Part shown: piece by piece, positions 1 to 7,278 of the stretch
Layout of the letters: each line of letters begins with the position of its first letter
Numbering within the stretch: the stretch's first letter is position 1
Source of the DNA: Elioraea sp964533585
GTDB lineage: Bacteria; Pseudomonadota; Alphaproteobacteria; Acetobacterales; Acetobacteraceae
Length of the DNA: 14,390 nt
Assembly: GCA_964533585.1 (NCBI GenBank)
Contig: CAZHMM010000098.1
Span: forward strand, 1-14,390
Reading direction: 5' to 3'
Program-made: the position numbers and the translations under genes
Notes under the pieces: generated by a model
Database searches by the model: none
The model's input: only the letters and a program-made list of their open reading frames with translations
What the model was told of the DNA's origin: nothing

Positions 1-4
1 GCGC

Positions 5-325
5 TCAGCGCTCCTCCTCGTCGCTGCCGGGCTCGACCTCGATCTCGGCGCCGAGATCGTCCTCGCCCTCGAGGTCGTCGGCATCCTCGATCACCGCGTC
101 CTCGTCACCCTCCACGACCTCGATCTCGGCCTCCTCCAGCGCGGGCTCGGCCGCGCGCTTCGGCTTGGCCCGGTCCTCGGCGCCGCCGGGGCGACGGACG
201 CGCGGCTGCTCGGCCGGCTGCTCGGTGCCGCATTTCGGGCAGACCACGGGGCTGCGCATGAGGTCATAGAACTTGGCGCCGCAGGCCACACAGGTGCGCT
301 TCAAGCCCAGCTCGGCCTTGGCCAT
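5..325 (-). CDS. TIGR02300 / FYDLN-type Zn-ribbon acidic protein
   Basis: A complete 106-aa protein of unknown molecular function. The N-terminus carries a zinc-ribbon-like pair of CxxC motifs (C12-x2-C15 and C29-x2-C32), with FYDLM at residues 19-23 between them. The family signature as I know it is FYDLN, so the final Asn is replaced by Met here. After about residue 35 comes a basic, proline-containing linker, then a strongly acidic tail rich in Glu and Asp (about residues 60-106) that is probably disordered. This head-plus-acidic-tail layout is typical of the alphaproteobacterial TIGR02300 family, which commonly lies divergent to aroA, as here. The ATG at 325 gives MAKAELGLKR, a normal family start. 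The TGA lies at 5-7, so the gene is whole. It is probably cytosolic. Confidence in the family is high; function is unknown. Confidence 0.9.
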   Translation of the reverse strand: MAKAELGLKRTCVACGAKFYDLMRSPVVCPKCGTEQPAEQPRVRRPGGAEDRAKPKRAAEPALEEAEIEVVEGDEDAVIEDADDLEGEDDLGAEIEVEPGSDEEER

Positions 326-373
326 CGAGACACTCCGCCTGGTTTCGCCGCCGCGCGGAACGGCGGGGCCGCG

Positions 374-402
374 CGAATGCCAGAGCCCGCCTGCCCTGTC
401 AA
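374..402 (-). promoter_or_regulatory. Candidate sigma70-type promoter for the Zn-ribbon gene
   Basis: On the minus strand, a perfect TTGACA (plus positions 397-402) is followed after 17 nt by CATTCG (plus 374-379), a poor -10 match. Transcription would start roughly 40 nt before the ATG at 325, in the spacer shared with aroA. The -35 is good and the -10 weak, so this is tentative. I see no equally good plus-strand promoter for aroA in the same spacer. Confidence 0.3.
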
Positions 403-455
403 ATGCCCTGGCCCGATGCTAGAGCGCGCGCCCGAGCATGACCCGGAGAGGCCGG

Positions 456-1796
456 ATGACCGAGACCCTGAAGCCGATGACCGCCCGAGCCGCCGCCGGC
501 CCGCTCTCGGGCAGCGTGCGCGTGCCGGGCGACAAGTCGATGAGCCACCGCGCGCTGATGCTCGGCGCGCTCGCGGTCGGCGAGACGCGGGTCGAGGGCC
601 TGCTCGAAGGCGAGGACGTGCTCTGCACCGCCTCCGCCATGCGCGCCCTCGGCGCCGAGGTGACGCGGACGGGCGAGGGCGCCTGGACGGTGCGCGGGCG
701 CGGCGTGGGCGGGCTCGCCGAGCCGGACAGCGTGCTCGACATGGGCAACTCCGGCACGGCGGCGCGGCTGCTGACCGGGATCATCGCCGGGCACCCGATC
801 TTCGCCGTCATCACCGGGGATGCGAGCCTGCGGCGGCGGCCGATGAAGCGGGTCACCGACCCGCTCGGCCAGTGCGGCGCCGCGTTCTGGTCGCGCGAGG
901 GCGGCCGGCTGCCGCTCGCGATCAGGGGCGCGCGCGACCCGATGCCGCTCGACTACACGCTGCCGGTCGCCTCGGCGCAGGTGAAGTCGGCCGTGCTGCT
1001 GGCCGGGCTCTGCGCGCCGGGCATCACGCGCGTGGTCGAGCCCCGGCCGACACGCGATCACACCGAGACCATGCTGCGCGGCTTCGGCGCCACCGTGGAG
1101 GTCGAGCACCGCGCCGATGGCGGGCGCGAGATCCGGCTCACCGGCCAGCCGGAGCTTGCCGGCCGCCCCGTCACCGTGCCGGCCGATCCCTCCTCGGCCG
1201 CGTTTCCGGCCGTCGCGGCGCTGATCGTGCCCGGCTCGTCGGTGACGCTGGAGGGGGTGGGGATGAACCCGCTGCGCGCCGGGCTCTACACCACGCTGCG
1301 CGAGATGGGCGCGGATATCGAGATCGCGAACGCGCGCGACGAGGCGGGCGAGAAGGTCGCGGACCTGACCGTCTCCTCCTCGCCGCTGACCGGCGTCGAT
1401 GTGCCGGCCGAGCGCGCGCCCAGCATGATCGACGAGTTCCCGGTGCTCGCGGTCGCCGCCGCCTGCGCGCGTGGCACCACGCGGATGCGCGGGCTGGCGG
1501 AACTGCGCGTCAAGGAGAGCGATCGGCTCGCCGCGATCGCCGCCGGGCTCGAGGCCTGCGGCGCCAGGCTGGACATCGAGGGCGATGATCTGCTGGTGCA
1601 CGGCACCGGCGCGCCGCCACGCGGGGGCGCGACGGTCGCCACCCACATGGACCACCGCATCGCCATGGCCTTCCTGGTGCTCGGCCAGGTCACCGCCGAG
1701 CCCGTGTCGATCGACGACGGCGGCTTCATCGACACCTCCTTCCCGGGTTTCGCGGCGCTGATGCGGGGGCTCGGCGCGACGATCGAGCCCGCGTGA
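456..1796 (+). CDS. aroA: 3-phosphoshikimate 1-carboxyvinyltransferase (EPSP synthase)
   Basis: The cytosolic enzyme that joins phosphoenolpyruvate to shikimate-3-phosphate, the sixth step of the shikimate pathway to chorismate. With this start it is 446 aa, normal for the family. Visible motifs are VPGDKSMSHR (23-32), LLEGEDV (49-55), GNSGTAARL (97-105), GDASLRRRPM (121-130), SAQVKS, RPTRDHTE and the C-terminal LRVKESDRL. GDKS, SAQVK and RDHTE resemble class II (CP4-like) EPSP synthases more than the E. coli type, but the usual NxTR segment reads NPLR here. An in-frame ATG at 438 would add six residues. I prefer 456 because GGAGAGG (445-451) lies just upstream; another ATG at 477 is less likely. 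The stop codon overlaps the cmk start, so the two are translationally coupled. Confidence 0.95.
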   Translation: MTETLKPMTARAAAGPLSGSVRVPGDKSMSHRALMLGALAVGETRVEGLLEGEDVLCTASAMRALGAEVTRTGEGAWTVRGRGVGGLAEPDSVLDMGNSGTAARLLTGIIAGHPIFAVITGDASLRRRPMKRVTDPLGQCGAAFWSREGGRLPLAIRGARDPMPLDYTLPVASAQVKSAVLLAGLCAPGITRVVEPRPTRDHTETMLRGFGATVEVEHRADGGREIRLTGQPELAGRPVTVPADPSSAAFPAVAALIVPGSSVTLEGVGMNPLRAGLYTTLREMGADIEIANARDEAGEKVADLTVSSSPLTGVDVPAERAPSMIDEFPVLAVAAACARGTTRMRGLAELRVKESDRLAAIAAGLEACGARLDIEGDDLLVHGTGAPPRGGATVATHMDHRIAMAFLVLGQVTAEPVSIDDGGFIDTSFPGFAALMRGLGATIEPA

Positions 1797-2428
1797 CGGC
1801 TCTGGTCATCGCGATCGACGGTCCGGCCGCCGCCGGCAAGGGCACGCTCGCCCGGCGGATCGCGGCGCATCTGGGCTTGCCTTATCTCGACACCGGCCTG
1901 CTCTACCGTGCGGTCGGCCGGCGCGTGCTCGACCGTGGCGCCGATCCGCGCGACGCCGAGGTCGCCGAGGCCGAGGCGCTGGCACTCGCCCCCGCCGATC
2001 TCGACCGGCCCGATCTGCGGGGGCCGGCGGCCGATGCCGCCGCCTCCGCCGTCGCGGCGATCCCGGCGGTGCGCGCGGCGCTGCTGGAGTTCCAGCGGAG
2101 CTTCGGCCGGGCGCGCGGCGCCGTGCTGGACGGGCGCGACATCGGCACGGTCGTGTTCCCTGACGCGGCGGTGAAGCTGTTCGTCACCGCCTCGCCCGAG
2201 GAGCGCGCGCGGCGGCGCTTCCTGGAGCTGCGCGGACGCGGCATCGCCGCCGATCGGGATCAGGTGCTCGCCGAGATCCGCGATCGTGACGCGCAGGATG
2301 CCAACCGGCCCGTGGCCCCCCTGAAACCGGCCGCGGACGCGATCGTGATCGATACGACCAGGCTCGACGCGGACGCCGCGTTCGCCGCCGCGCGGGCCGA
2401 AATCGAGCGCCGTCTCGCCGATCGCTGA
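1793..2428 (+). CDS. cmk: (d)CMP kinase (cytidylate kinase)
   Basis: Phosphorylates CMP and dCMP to the diphosphates using ATP, in the cytosol, feeding nucleotide pools. The 211-aa length is usual for bacterial cmk. The N-terminus has the P-loop GPAAAGKGT (10-18). The NMP-binding segment YLDTGLLYRAVG follows (31-42), then DGRDIGT (113-119), and the lid/CMP region with RDRDAQDANRPVAPLKPA (163-180). The GTG start at 1793 lies inside the aroA stop (GTGA overlap), which fixes it without needing its own Shine-Dalgarno site. The order aroA-cmk-rpsA is widespread in proteobacteria. A 209-nt spacer separates it from rpsA. Confidence 0.96.
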   Translation: MTALVIAIDGPAAAGKGTLARRIAAHLGLPYLDTGLLYRAVGRRVLDRGADPRDAEVAEAEALALAPADLDRPDLRGPAADAAASAVAAIPAVRAALLEFQRSFGRARGAVLDGRDIGTVVFPDAAVKLFVTASPEERARRRFLELRGRGIAADRDQVLAEIRDRDAQDANRPVAPLKPAADAIVIDTTRLDADAAFAAARAEIERRLADR

Positions 2429-2450
2429 TCTGCCTCGCGTCTGAAATCGC

Positions 2451-2479
2451 TTGACTTTGCCATCATCCGGCCGTTCCTG
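2451..2479 (+). promoter_or_regulatory. Candidate rpsA promoter
   Basis: CTTGAC with TTGACT at 2451-2456 is a good -35 element, just after the cmk stop. A 17-nt spacer leads to TTCCTG (2474-2479), a poor -10. If used, the rpsA transcript would carry a leader of roughly 150 nt, which fits the long untranslated region before the rpsA ATG. The -35 is the only strong part of the evidence. Confidence 0.25.
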
Positions 2480-2531
2480 ACGCGTCAACGGGCGGTGCGG
2501 CCGATCGGTCCCCGCCCGCCATTCGCAATCG

Positions 2532-2562
2532 GCCCGGACCATTCCGGGCAAGCCGTGCCCGG
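2532..2562 (+). promoter_or_regulatory. Mutually exclusive hairpins in the rpsA leader
   Basis: GCCCGG (2532-2537) can pair with CCGGGC (2544-2549) across a 6-nt loop. The same middle segment, extended to CCGGGCA (2544-2550), can instead pair with TGCCCGG (2556-2562) across AGCCG. Only one stem can form at a time, an arrangement that could serve S1 autoregulation or attenuation. In DNA this GC-rich such pairs also arise by chance, so the regulatory role is inference only. Apart from this and the candidate promoter, I see nothing else in the 2429-2637 spacer. Confidence 0.2.
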
Positions 2563-2637
2563 CCCCGCCATCCATGGCCCGTTCCGGGGGCGCATGCCGC
2601 CGTCGCGCGATCGCGACGACAGGAAGACACGCACCGC

Positions 2638-4356
2638 ATGGCACAAACGGCCACCGTCCCGGTCGAGACCGAGGACTTCGCCGCCCTTCTCGACGCCACC
2701 CTCGGCACCGACAGCGGCTTCGACGGCTCCGTCATCACCGGCCGCATCGTCCGGATCGAGGGCGATTCCGCCGTCATCGATGTCGGGCTGAAGTCCGAGG
2801 GCCGGGTCCAGCTGAAGGAGTTCGCCGCGCCGGGCCAGAAGCCCGAGATCAAGCCCGGCGACCTCGTCGATGTCTATGTCGAGCGCTACGAGGACCGCGA
2901 CGGCTCGATCATCCTGTCGCGCGAGAAGGCCCGCCGCGAGGAGGCCTGGACCAATCTCGAGAAGGCGTTCCAGGCGCAGACGCGCGTCAATGGCGTGATC
3001 TTCGGCCGGGTGAAGGGCGGCTTCACGGTGGATCTCGGCGGCGCAGTCGCGTTCCTGCCCGGATCGCAGGTGGACATCCGCCCGGTGCGCGACGTGGGTC
3101 CGCTGATGGGCTCGCCGCAGCCATTCCAGATCCTGAAGATGGATCGCTCGCGCGGCAACATCGTGGTCTCCCGCCGCGCGGTGCTCGAGGAGACGCGCGC
3201 CGAGCAGCGCGCCGAGCTCGTCCAGGGGCTGAAGGAAGGCCAGATCCTCGACGGCGTGGTGAAGAACATCACCGACTACGGCGCCTTCGTCGATCTCGGC
3301 GGCGTCGACGGGCTGCTGCACGTCACCGACATCGCCTGGCGGCGCATCAACCATCCCTCCGAGGCGCTGCAGGTCGGCCAGACCGTCAAGGTGCAGGTGA
3401 TCCGCTTCAACCCGGAGACCCAGCGCATCAGCCTCGGCATGAAGCAGCTGATGGCCGATCCGTGGGACGGCGTGACCGCGAAGTACCCGGTCGGCGCCAA
3501 GTACACCGGCCGCGTGACCAACATCACCGACTACGGCGCCTTCGTCGAGCTCGAGCCGGGCGTCGAGGGCCTGGTGCACGTCTCCGAGATGTCGTGGACC
3601 AAGAAGAACGTGCACCCCGGCAAGATCGTCTCGACCAGCCAGGAGGTCGAGGTGATGGTGCTGGACGTGGATGGCGTGAAGCGGCGAATCTCGCTCGGGC
3701 TGAAGCAGTGCCTGCGCAACCCGTGGGAGGAGTTCGTCGAGAAGCATCCGGTCGGCTCGACCGTGCAGGGCGAGGTGCGCAACATCACCGAGTTCGGCCT
3801 GTTCATCGGCCTGCCGGGCGACATCGACGGCATGGTGCATCTCTCCGATCTGGCCTGGGACCAGCCGGGCGAGGTGGCGATCCAGAAGTACTCCAAGGGC
3901 GACATGGTCGAGGCCAAGGTGCTCGACGTCGATGTCGAGAAGGAGCGGATCAGCCTCGGCGTGAAGCAGCTCACCTCCGATCCGGCCGCCGGCGTGCTGG
4001 ATCGGCTGCAGAAGGGCCAGGTGGTGACCGGCGTGGTCACCGCGGTGCAGGGCAACGGCATCGAGGTGAAGGTCGACGAGACGCTGACCGGCTTCATCCG
4101 CAAGGCCGATCTCGCGCGCGACAAGCAGGATCAGCGCCCCGACCGGTTCGGCGTCGGCGACAAGGTGGACGCGAAGATCATCGCGATCGAGCGCGCCTCG
4201 CGCCGGCTGTCGCTGTCGATCAAGGCGCGCGAGATGGAGGAGGAGAAGCAGGCGATGGCCGAGTTCGGCTCGTCCGACTCGGGCGCCTCGCTCGGCGACA
4301 TCCTCGGTGCGGCGATCCGGCGGCGCAACCAGATGGCCAGCGAAGGCAAGGAGTAG
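2638..4356 (+). CDS. rpsA: 30S ribosomal protein S1
   Basis: Binds mRNA leaders and delivers them to the 30S subunit. The 572-aa length matches proteobacterial S1. Six S1 (OB-fold) repeats can be followed at about residues 30-96, 115-179, 201-270, 287-357, 374-443 and 460-529. The first two are divergent and ribosome-binding, as known for the family. The middle ones carry the typical NITDYGAFV and HVSEMSW-type RNA-binding strands. A short charged tail ends in RRRNQMASEGKE. The ATG at 2638 is preceded by AGGAAG (2621-2626) with an 11-nt gap, somewhat long, and MAQTATVPVE is a plausible start. A perfect hairpin begins 8 nt after the TAG. The often-seen downstream neighbour ihfB is absent; a convergent gene follows instead. 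Confidence 0.97.
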   Translation: MAQTATVPVETEDFAALLDATLGTDSGFDGSVITGRIVRIEGDSAVIDVGLKSEGRVQLKEFAAPGQKPEIKPGDLVDVYVERYEDRDGSIILSREKARREEAWTNLEKAFQAQTRVNGVIFGRVKGGFTVDLGGAVAFLPGSQVDIRPVRDVGPLMGSPQPFQILKMDRSRGNIVVSRRAVLEETRAEQRAELVQGLKEGQILDGVVKNITDYGAFVDLGGVDGLLHVTDIAWRRINHPSEALQVGQTVKVQVIRFNPETQRISLGMKQLMADPWDGVTAKYPVGAKYTGRVTNITDYGAFVELEPGVEGLVHVSEMSWTKKNVHPGKIVSTSQEVEVMVLDVDGVKRRISLGLKQCLRNPWEEFVEKHPVGSTVQGEVRNITEFGLFIGLPGDIDGMVHLSDLAWDQPGEVAIQKYSKGDMVEAKVLDVDVEKERISLGVKQLTSDPAAGVLDRLQKGQVVTGVVTAVQGNGIEVKVDETLTGFIRKADLARDKQDQRPDRFGVGDKVDAKIIAIERASRRLSLSIKAREMEEEKQAMAEFGSSDSGASLGDILGAAIRRRNQMASEGKE

Positions 4357-4363
4357 CGCCAGT

Positions 4364-4398
4364 CGTGGGGGAAAGGGCCATTGGCCCTTTCCCCCACG
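4364..4398. terminator. Bidirectional hairpin terminator between rpsA and the convergent gene
   Basis: A perfect inverted repeat with 17-nt arms at 4364-4380 and 4382-4398 and a single central base, so the tip would open as a small loop. It lies between the rpsA stop (4356) and the stop of the minus-strand gene (4413) and could end both transcripts. Neither side has a run of T residues, so it is not a textbook intrinsic terminator; it may block read-through or protect 3' ends. Confidence 0.7.
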
Positions 4399-4412
4399 CC
4401 GCCCTATCCCGT

Positions 4413-5141
4413 TTACGGGTAGTCGCAGCGCTCGGCGGTCACGTTCACGAATCCGCGCAGATCGGCCTCCGTCACCAGGAACCGATGCTCGTTGGCGCCA
4501 CGCACGACCGAGAAGGTGAGCGGCAGCGGGCCCGTCGTCTCGGTCCGGCCGCCGCCCGGCTGGATCGCCACGATCGTCACTGGCGCGGCTGGGTCGTACC
4601 ACGCATGCGGCGCGCCGTCCGGAGCGCGCGCCGACTGGCCCTCGCCCGTCACCACGATCGCCCCGGCAAAGGAGACCGAGGTCTGGCCGCCGCGCGTCAG
4701 CGGGGTGGGCAGCAGGAACCGGCGCGTGTCCTGGCCCGGGTCGCACTTGGTTCCGTCCGTCGCATTGCGGAGCACGAGCTTCAGCCGGTCCGGGGGAAGC
4801 CCCTCGCCGAGCCGCTCCTGCACCTGCGCGAACAGCTCGCGCGCGGTGCCCGTCGGCACGTCGCGGGCGTAGCGGGCCTCCCACTCGCGCACCCGCGCCT
4901 CGGCCTGCTGGCGCAGCGCCTCGGTCTGGGCGAGCTGCTGCTGGAGCGCGCCGATCGTCCGCCGCTGCTGCTCGATCTCGCTTCGGAGCCCGTCGGTCTC
5001 GACCTGGGCGAGCCGGCTGCCCGACTCGTAGGCGAGCGCGCCCAGCAGCACGAGCCCGCCCAGGATCGCGAAGAAGGTGAACATCCGCGCGCGTCTGCGC
5101 CTCCGCTCGGCGCGGCGTGCATCGCGCAACCCCAGACTCAT
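4413..5141 (-). CDS. Single-pass membrane coiled-coil protein, function unknown
   Basis: I do not recognise the family. The 242-aa protein has a short, very basic N-terminus (RRAERRRRRAR, 9-19), then one hydrophobic helix at about 20-38. Next comes an Ala/Gln/Glu-rich coiled coil at about 46-92 (heptad-like, including IGALQQQLAQTEALRQQ). A C-terminal domain at about 97-242 is rich in beta-strand-like segments and holds two cysteines, C133 and C239. The charge pattern suggests a cytoplasmic N-terminus with the coiled coil and C-terminal domain in the periplasm, where the cysteines could form a disulfide. The ATG at 5141 gives MSLGLRDARR. The frame stays open upstream to 5369, but that part is Arg/Pro-rich and antisense to kup, so I reject it. 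AAGGGG lies about 14 nt before the ATG. It converges on rpsA and diverges from kup. Confidence 0.75.
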   Translation of the reverse strand: MSLGLRDARRAERRRRRARMFTFFAILGGLVLLGALAYESGSRLAQVETDGLRSEIEQQRRTIGALQQQLAQTEALRQQAEARVREWEARYARDVPTGTARELFAQVQERLGEGLPPDRLKLVLRNATDGTKCDPGQDTRRFLLPTPLTRGGQTSVSFAGAIVVTGEGQSARAPDGAPHAWYDPAAPVTIVAIQPGGGRTETTGPLPLTFSVVRGANEHRFLVTEADLRGFVNVTAERCDYP

Positions 5142-5145
5142 CGGT

Positions 5146-5313
5146 TCACGTCGTCCCCTTGCCTCGTCCGTCGGATCGCTTGTAGCACCCGTCCGCCGCG
5201 ATGGGCACCGCCGGGCCGCCGGCGCAACGGCCGCGCTTCGCGCAGGCCAGAATCTCGGGAATGAGCTTCCCGCCCCCCCCGGCGGCGGGTGTATAGCCCA
5301 GGCCCGTGAGCAC
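5146..5313 (-). CDS. Possible 55-aa small protein upstream of the coiled-coil gene
   Basis: A short open frame from a GTG at 5313 to a TGA at 5146-5148, ending 4 nt before the ATG of the membrane coiled-coil gene. The tail reads LIPEILACAKRGRC and then DGCYKRSDGRGKGTT, with three cysteines in total. About 85% of its third codon positions are G or C, compatible with coding in this genome but not proof. The start is uncertain: the frame extends to an ATG at 5364 inside the antisense of kup. Near its start is a run of eight G (C on plus, 5273-5280). No family recognised and no clear ribosome site. It could equally be non-coding leader of the downstream gene. Confidence 0.2.
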   Translation of the reverse strand: MLTGLGYTPAAGGGGKLIPEILACAKRGRCAGGPAVPIAADGCYKRSDGRGKGTT

Positions 5314-7216
5314 GCCCGCGGGGGCCGACGGCCCCACCTCCCACACGGTACCGACCCGCCGCACCCCACGCCTGGGGCTGATTCTGGCGGCGCTCGGCGT
5401 CGTCTACGGCGACATCGGCACGAGCCCGCTCTACGCGCTGCGCGCCGCGCTGACGCAGACGCCCGGGGTGGCGCCAGTGCCCGGTGACATCCTCGGCGTG
5501 CTGAGCCTGGTGGTCTGGTCGCTGATTCTGGTGGTGACGGTGAAATACATCACCGTGATGATGCGCGCCGACAACCGCGGCGAGGGCGGCATCCTGGCGC
5601 TGATGGCGCTGGCGACGCGCAGCCTGCCGGAGGGGCGCATCAAGCAGGCCGCCGTGCTTGCCGGCATCCTCGGCGCCAGCCTGTTCTTCGGCGAATGCAC
5701 CATCACCCCGGCGATCTCCGTGCTCGCGGCGATCGAGGGGCTGAACGTGGTCGATCCGACCTTCGAGCGGCTGGTGGTGCCGCTCTCGGTGATCGTGCTG
5801 CTCGGGCTGTTTGCGGTGCAGCGCTTCGGCACGGCCCGGGTGGGCACGATGTTCGGGCCGATCACCGCGTGCTGGTTCGTCGTGATCGGCGCGCTCGGGG
5901 TTTCGGCGATCGCGGGCAACCCGTCCGTGCTGGAGGCGCTGAGCCCGCATCACGCCGTGCTGTTCTTCGCCCATCACGACATCACGGGGTTCCTGGTGCT
6001 CGGCGCGGTGATCCTCGTCGTGACCGGCGCTGAGGCGCTGTTCGCCGATATGGGGCATTTCGGCCGTGCGCCGATTCGCATCGCCTGGCTCGCGCTGGTG
6101 CTGCCCGCCCTCGCGCTGAACTATTTCGGTCAGGGCGCCCTGCTGCTCGCCGATCCGTCGGCGATCGCCAACCCGTTCTACCGCCTCGCGCCGCAGTGGT
6201 TCCGCCTGCCGCTCGTGCTGCTCGCCACCGCCGCAACCATCATCGCGAGCCAGGCCGTGATCTCCGGCGCCTATTCGATCGCGCGGCAGACCATGCAGCT
6301 CGGCTTCTGCCCGCGCCTGACGGTGCGCCACACCTCGGGCGAGGAGCGCGGGCAGATCTACATGCCGCAGGTGAACGCCGCGCTGCTGGTCGCGGTGCTG
6401 CTGCTGGTGCTGGCGTTCCGCACCTCCGATGGTCTCGCCGCCGCCTATGGGCTTGCGGTCAGCGGCACCTTCACCTGCGGCTCGCTGCTCGGCTTCCTGG
6501 TGGCGCGGCGCGTCTGGGGCTGGAGCTGGGCGCTGACGGGCGCGCTGTTCGGGCTCTTCCTCACGATCGACCTCGCCTTCGTCGGCTCGACCCTGCTCAA
6601 GATTCCCGACGGCGCGTGGTTCCCGCTCGTGCTCGGGCTGGCGCTGTTCACGCTCATGACGAGCTGGAAGCGCGGGCGCGATCTCATCTTCGAGCGCTGG
6701 CGCACCGACAGCCTGCCGCTCGCCTCGTTCCTCGCGCGGCTGCCGCAGAGCCGCACCATCCGCGTGCCGGGGACGGCGGCGTTCATGACCGGCAATCCGG
6801 ACTACGTGCCGAACGCGCTGCTGCACAACCTCAAGCACAACAAGGTGCTGCATGAGCGCGTGCTGTTCATCACCGTGCTGACCGACGACATCCCGGTGGT
6901 GCCGCCGGAACGCCGTGTGGTGGTCGAGCAATTGGCCCTGGGCATCCACCGCGTGATCCTGCACTACGGCTTCATGGAGAGCCCCAACATCCCGCGCGCG
7001 CTCGCCGAGCTGAAGGCGCAGGGGGTCGAGGCCGATCCGATGCAGGTCAGCTTCTTCCTCGGCCGCGAGGTGGTGGTGCCGGCGCAGGTGCCGAAGATGC
7101 CGTTCTGGCGGCACTGGCTGTTCCTGGTGATGGCGCGCAATGCCGTGCCGGCGACGGAGTTCTTCCGCATCCCCTCGGACCGCGTGGTGGAGCTCGGCGT
7201 GCGGGTGGCGATCTAG
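5306..7216 (+). CDS. kup: KUP-family low-affinity potassium uptake transporter
   Basis: An inner-membrane K+/H+ symporter for potassium uptake. The 636-aa length fits Kup. The signature GVVYGDIGTSPLYALR sits at about 31-46, followed by MMRADNRGEGGILALMAL. Hydrophobic segments then fill the protein to about residue 450, consistent with the family's 12 helices. The hydrophilic C-terminal domain runs to the end, including RVLFITVLTDDIPVVPPER and FFLGREVVVPA, both typical of Kup tails. The GTG at 5306 is the best start; no in-frame ATG precedes the first helix and no strong ribosome site is visible. TATAGC at 5292-5297 just upstream resembles a -10 box and would give an almost leaderless message, which is speculative. 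It is divergent from the coiled-coil gene and 62 nt ahead of leuC. Confidence 0.95.
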   Translation: MSTPAGADGPTSHTVPTRRTPRLGLILAALGVVYGDIGTSPLYALRAALTQTPGVAPVPGDILGVLSLVVWSLILVVTVKYITVMMRADNRGEGGILALMALATRSLPEGRIKQAAVLAGILGASLFFGECTITPAISVLAAIEGLNVVDPTFERLVVPLSVIVLLGLFAVQRFGTARVGTMFGPITACWFVVIGALGVSAIAGNPSVLEALSPHHAVLFFAHHDITGFLVLGAVILVVTGAEALFADMGHFGRAPIRIAWLALVLPALALNYFGQGALLLADPSAIANPFYRLAPQWFRLPLVLLATAATIIASQAVISGAYSIARQTMQLGFCPRLTVRHTSGEERGQIYMPQVNAALLVAVLLLVLAFRTSDGLAAAYGLAVSGTFTCGSLLGFLVARRVWGWSWALTGALFGLFLTIDLAFVGSTLLKIPDGAWFPLVLGLALFTLMTSWKRGRDLIFERWRTDSLPLASFLARLPQSRTIRVPGTAAFMTGNPDYVPNALLHNLKHNKVLHERVLFITVLTDDIPVVPPERRVVVEQLALGIHRVILHYGFMESPNIPRALAELKAQGVEADPMQVSFFLGREVVVPAQVPKMPFWRHWLFLVMARNAVPATEFFRIPSDRVVELGVRVAI

Positions 7217-7278
7217 CCGTCGCGCCCGTCCTGGGAGGGGGCCTTCCGGCGCTTCGCCCACAGGACTACATCCGTCGC

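Noticed and set aside
399..1655. A minus-strand open frame of about 418 codons antisense to aroA
   Set aside because: Arg/His/Gly-rich mirror sequence without domains; aroA motifs on the plus strand leave no doubt.
2485..4884. A minus-strand open frame of about 800 codons antisense to rpsA
   Set aside because: Its product is a low-complexity string rich in Leu, Asp, His, Arg and Ala with no domain, and it is fully explained by the mirror of rpsA codon bias in GC-rich DNA.
5142..5369. Longer N-terminus for the coiled-coil membrane protein, from a start at 5369
   Set aside because: The added 76 residues are Arg/Pro/Gly-rich, lie antisense to the kup start, and would bury the membrane helix start; the ATG at 5141 gives a normal N-terminus.
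5138..7261. A minus-strand open frame of about 700 codons antisense to kup
   Set aside because: Extremely rich in His, Arg, Gln and Glu with no hydrophobic core; kup on the plus strand is unmistakable.
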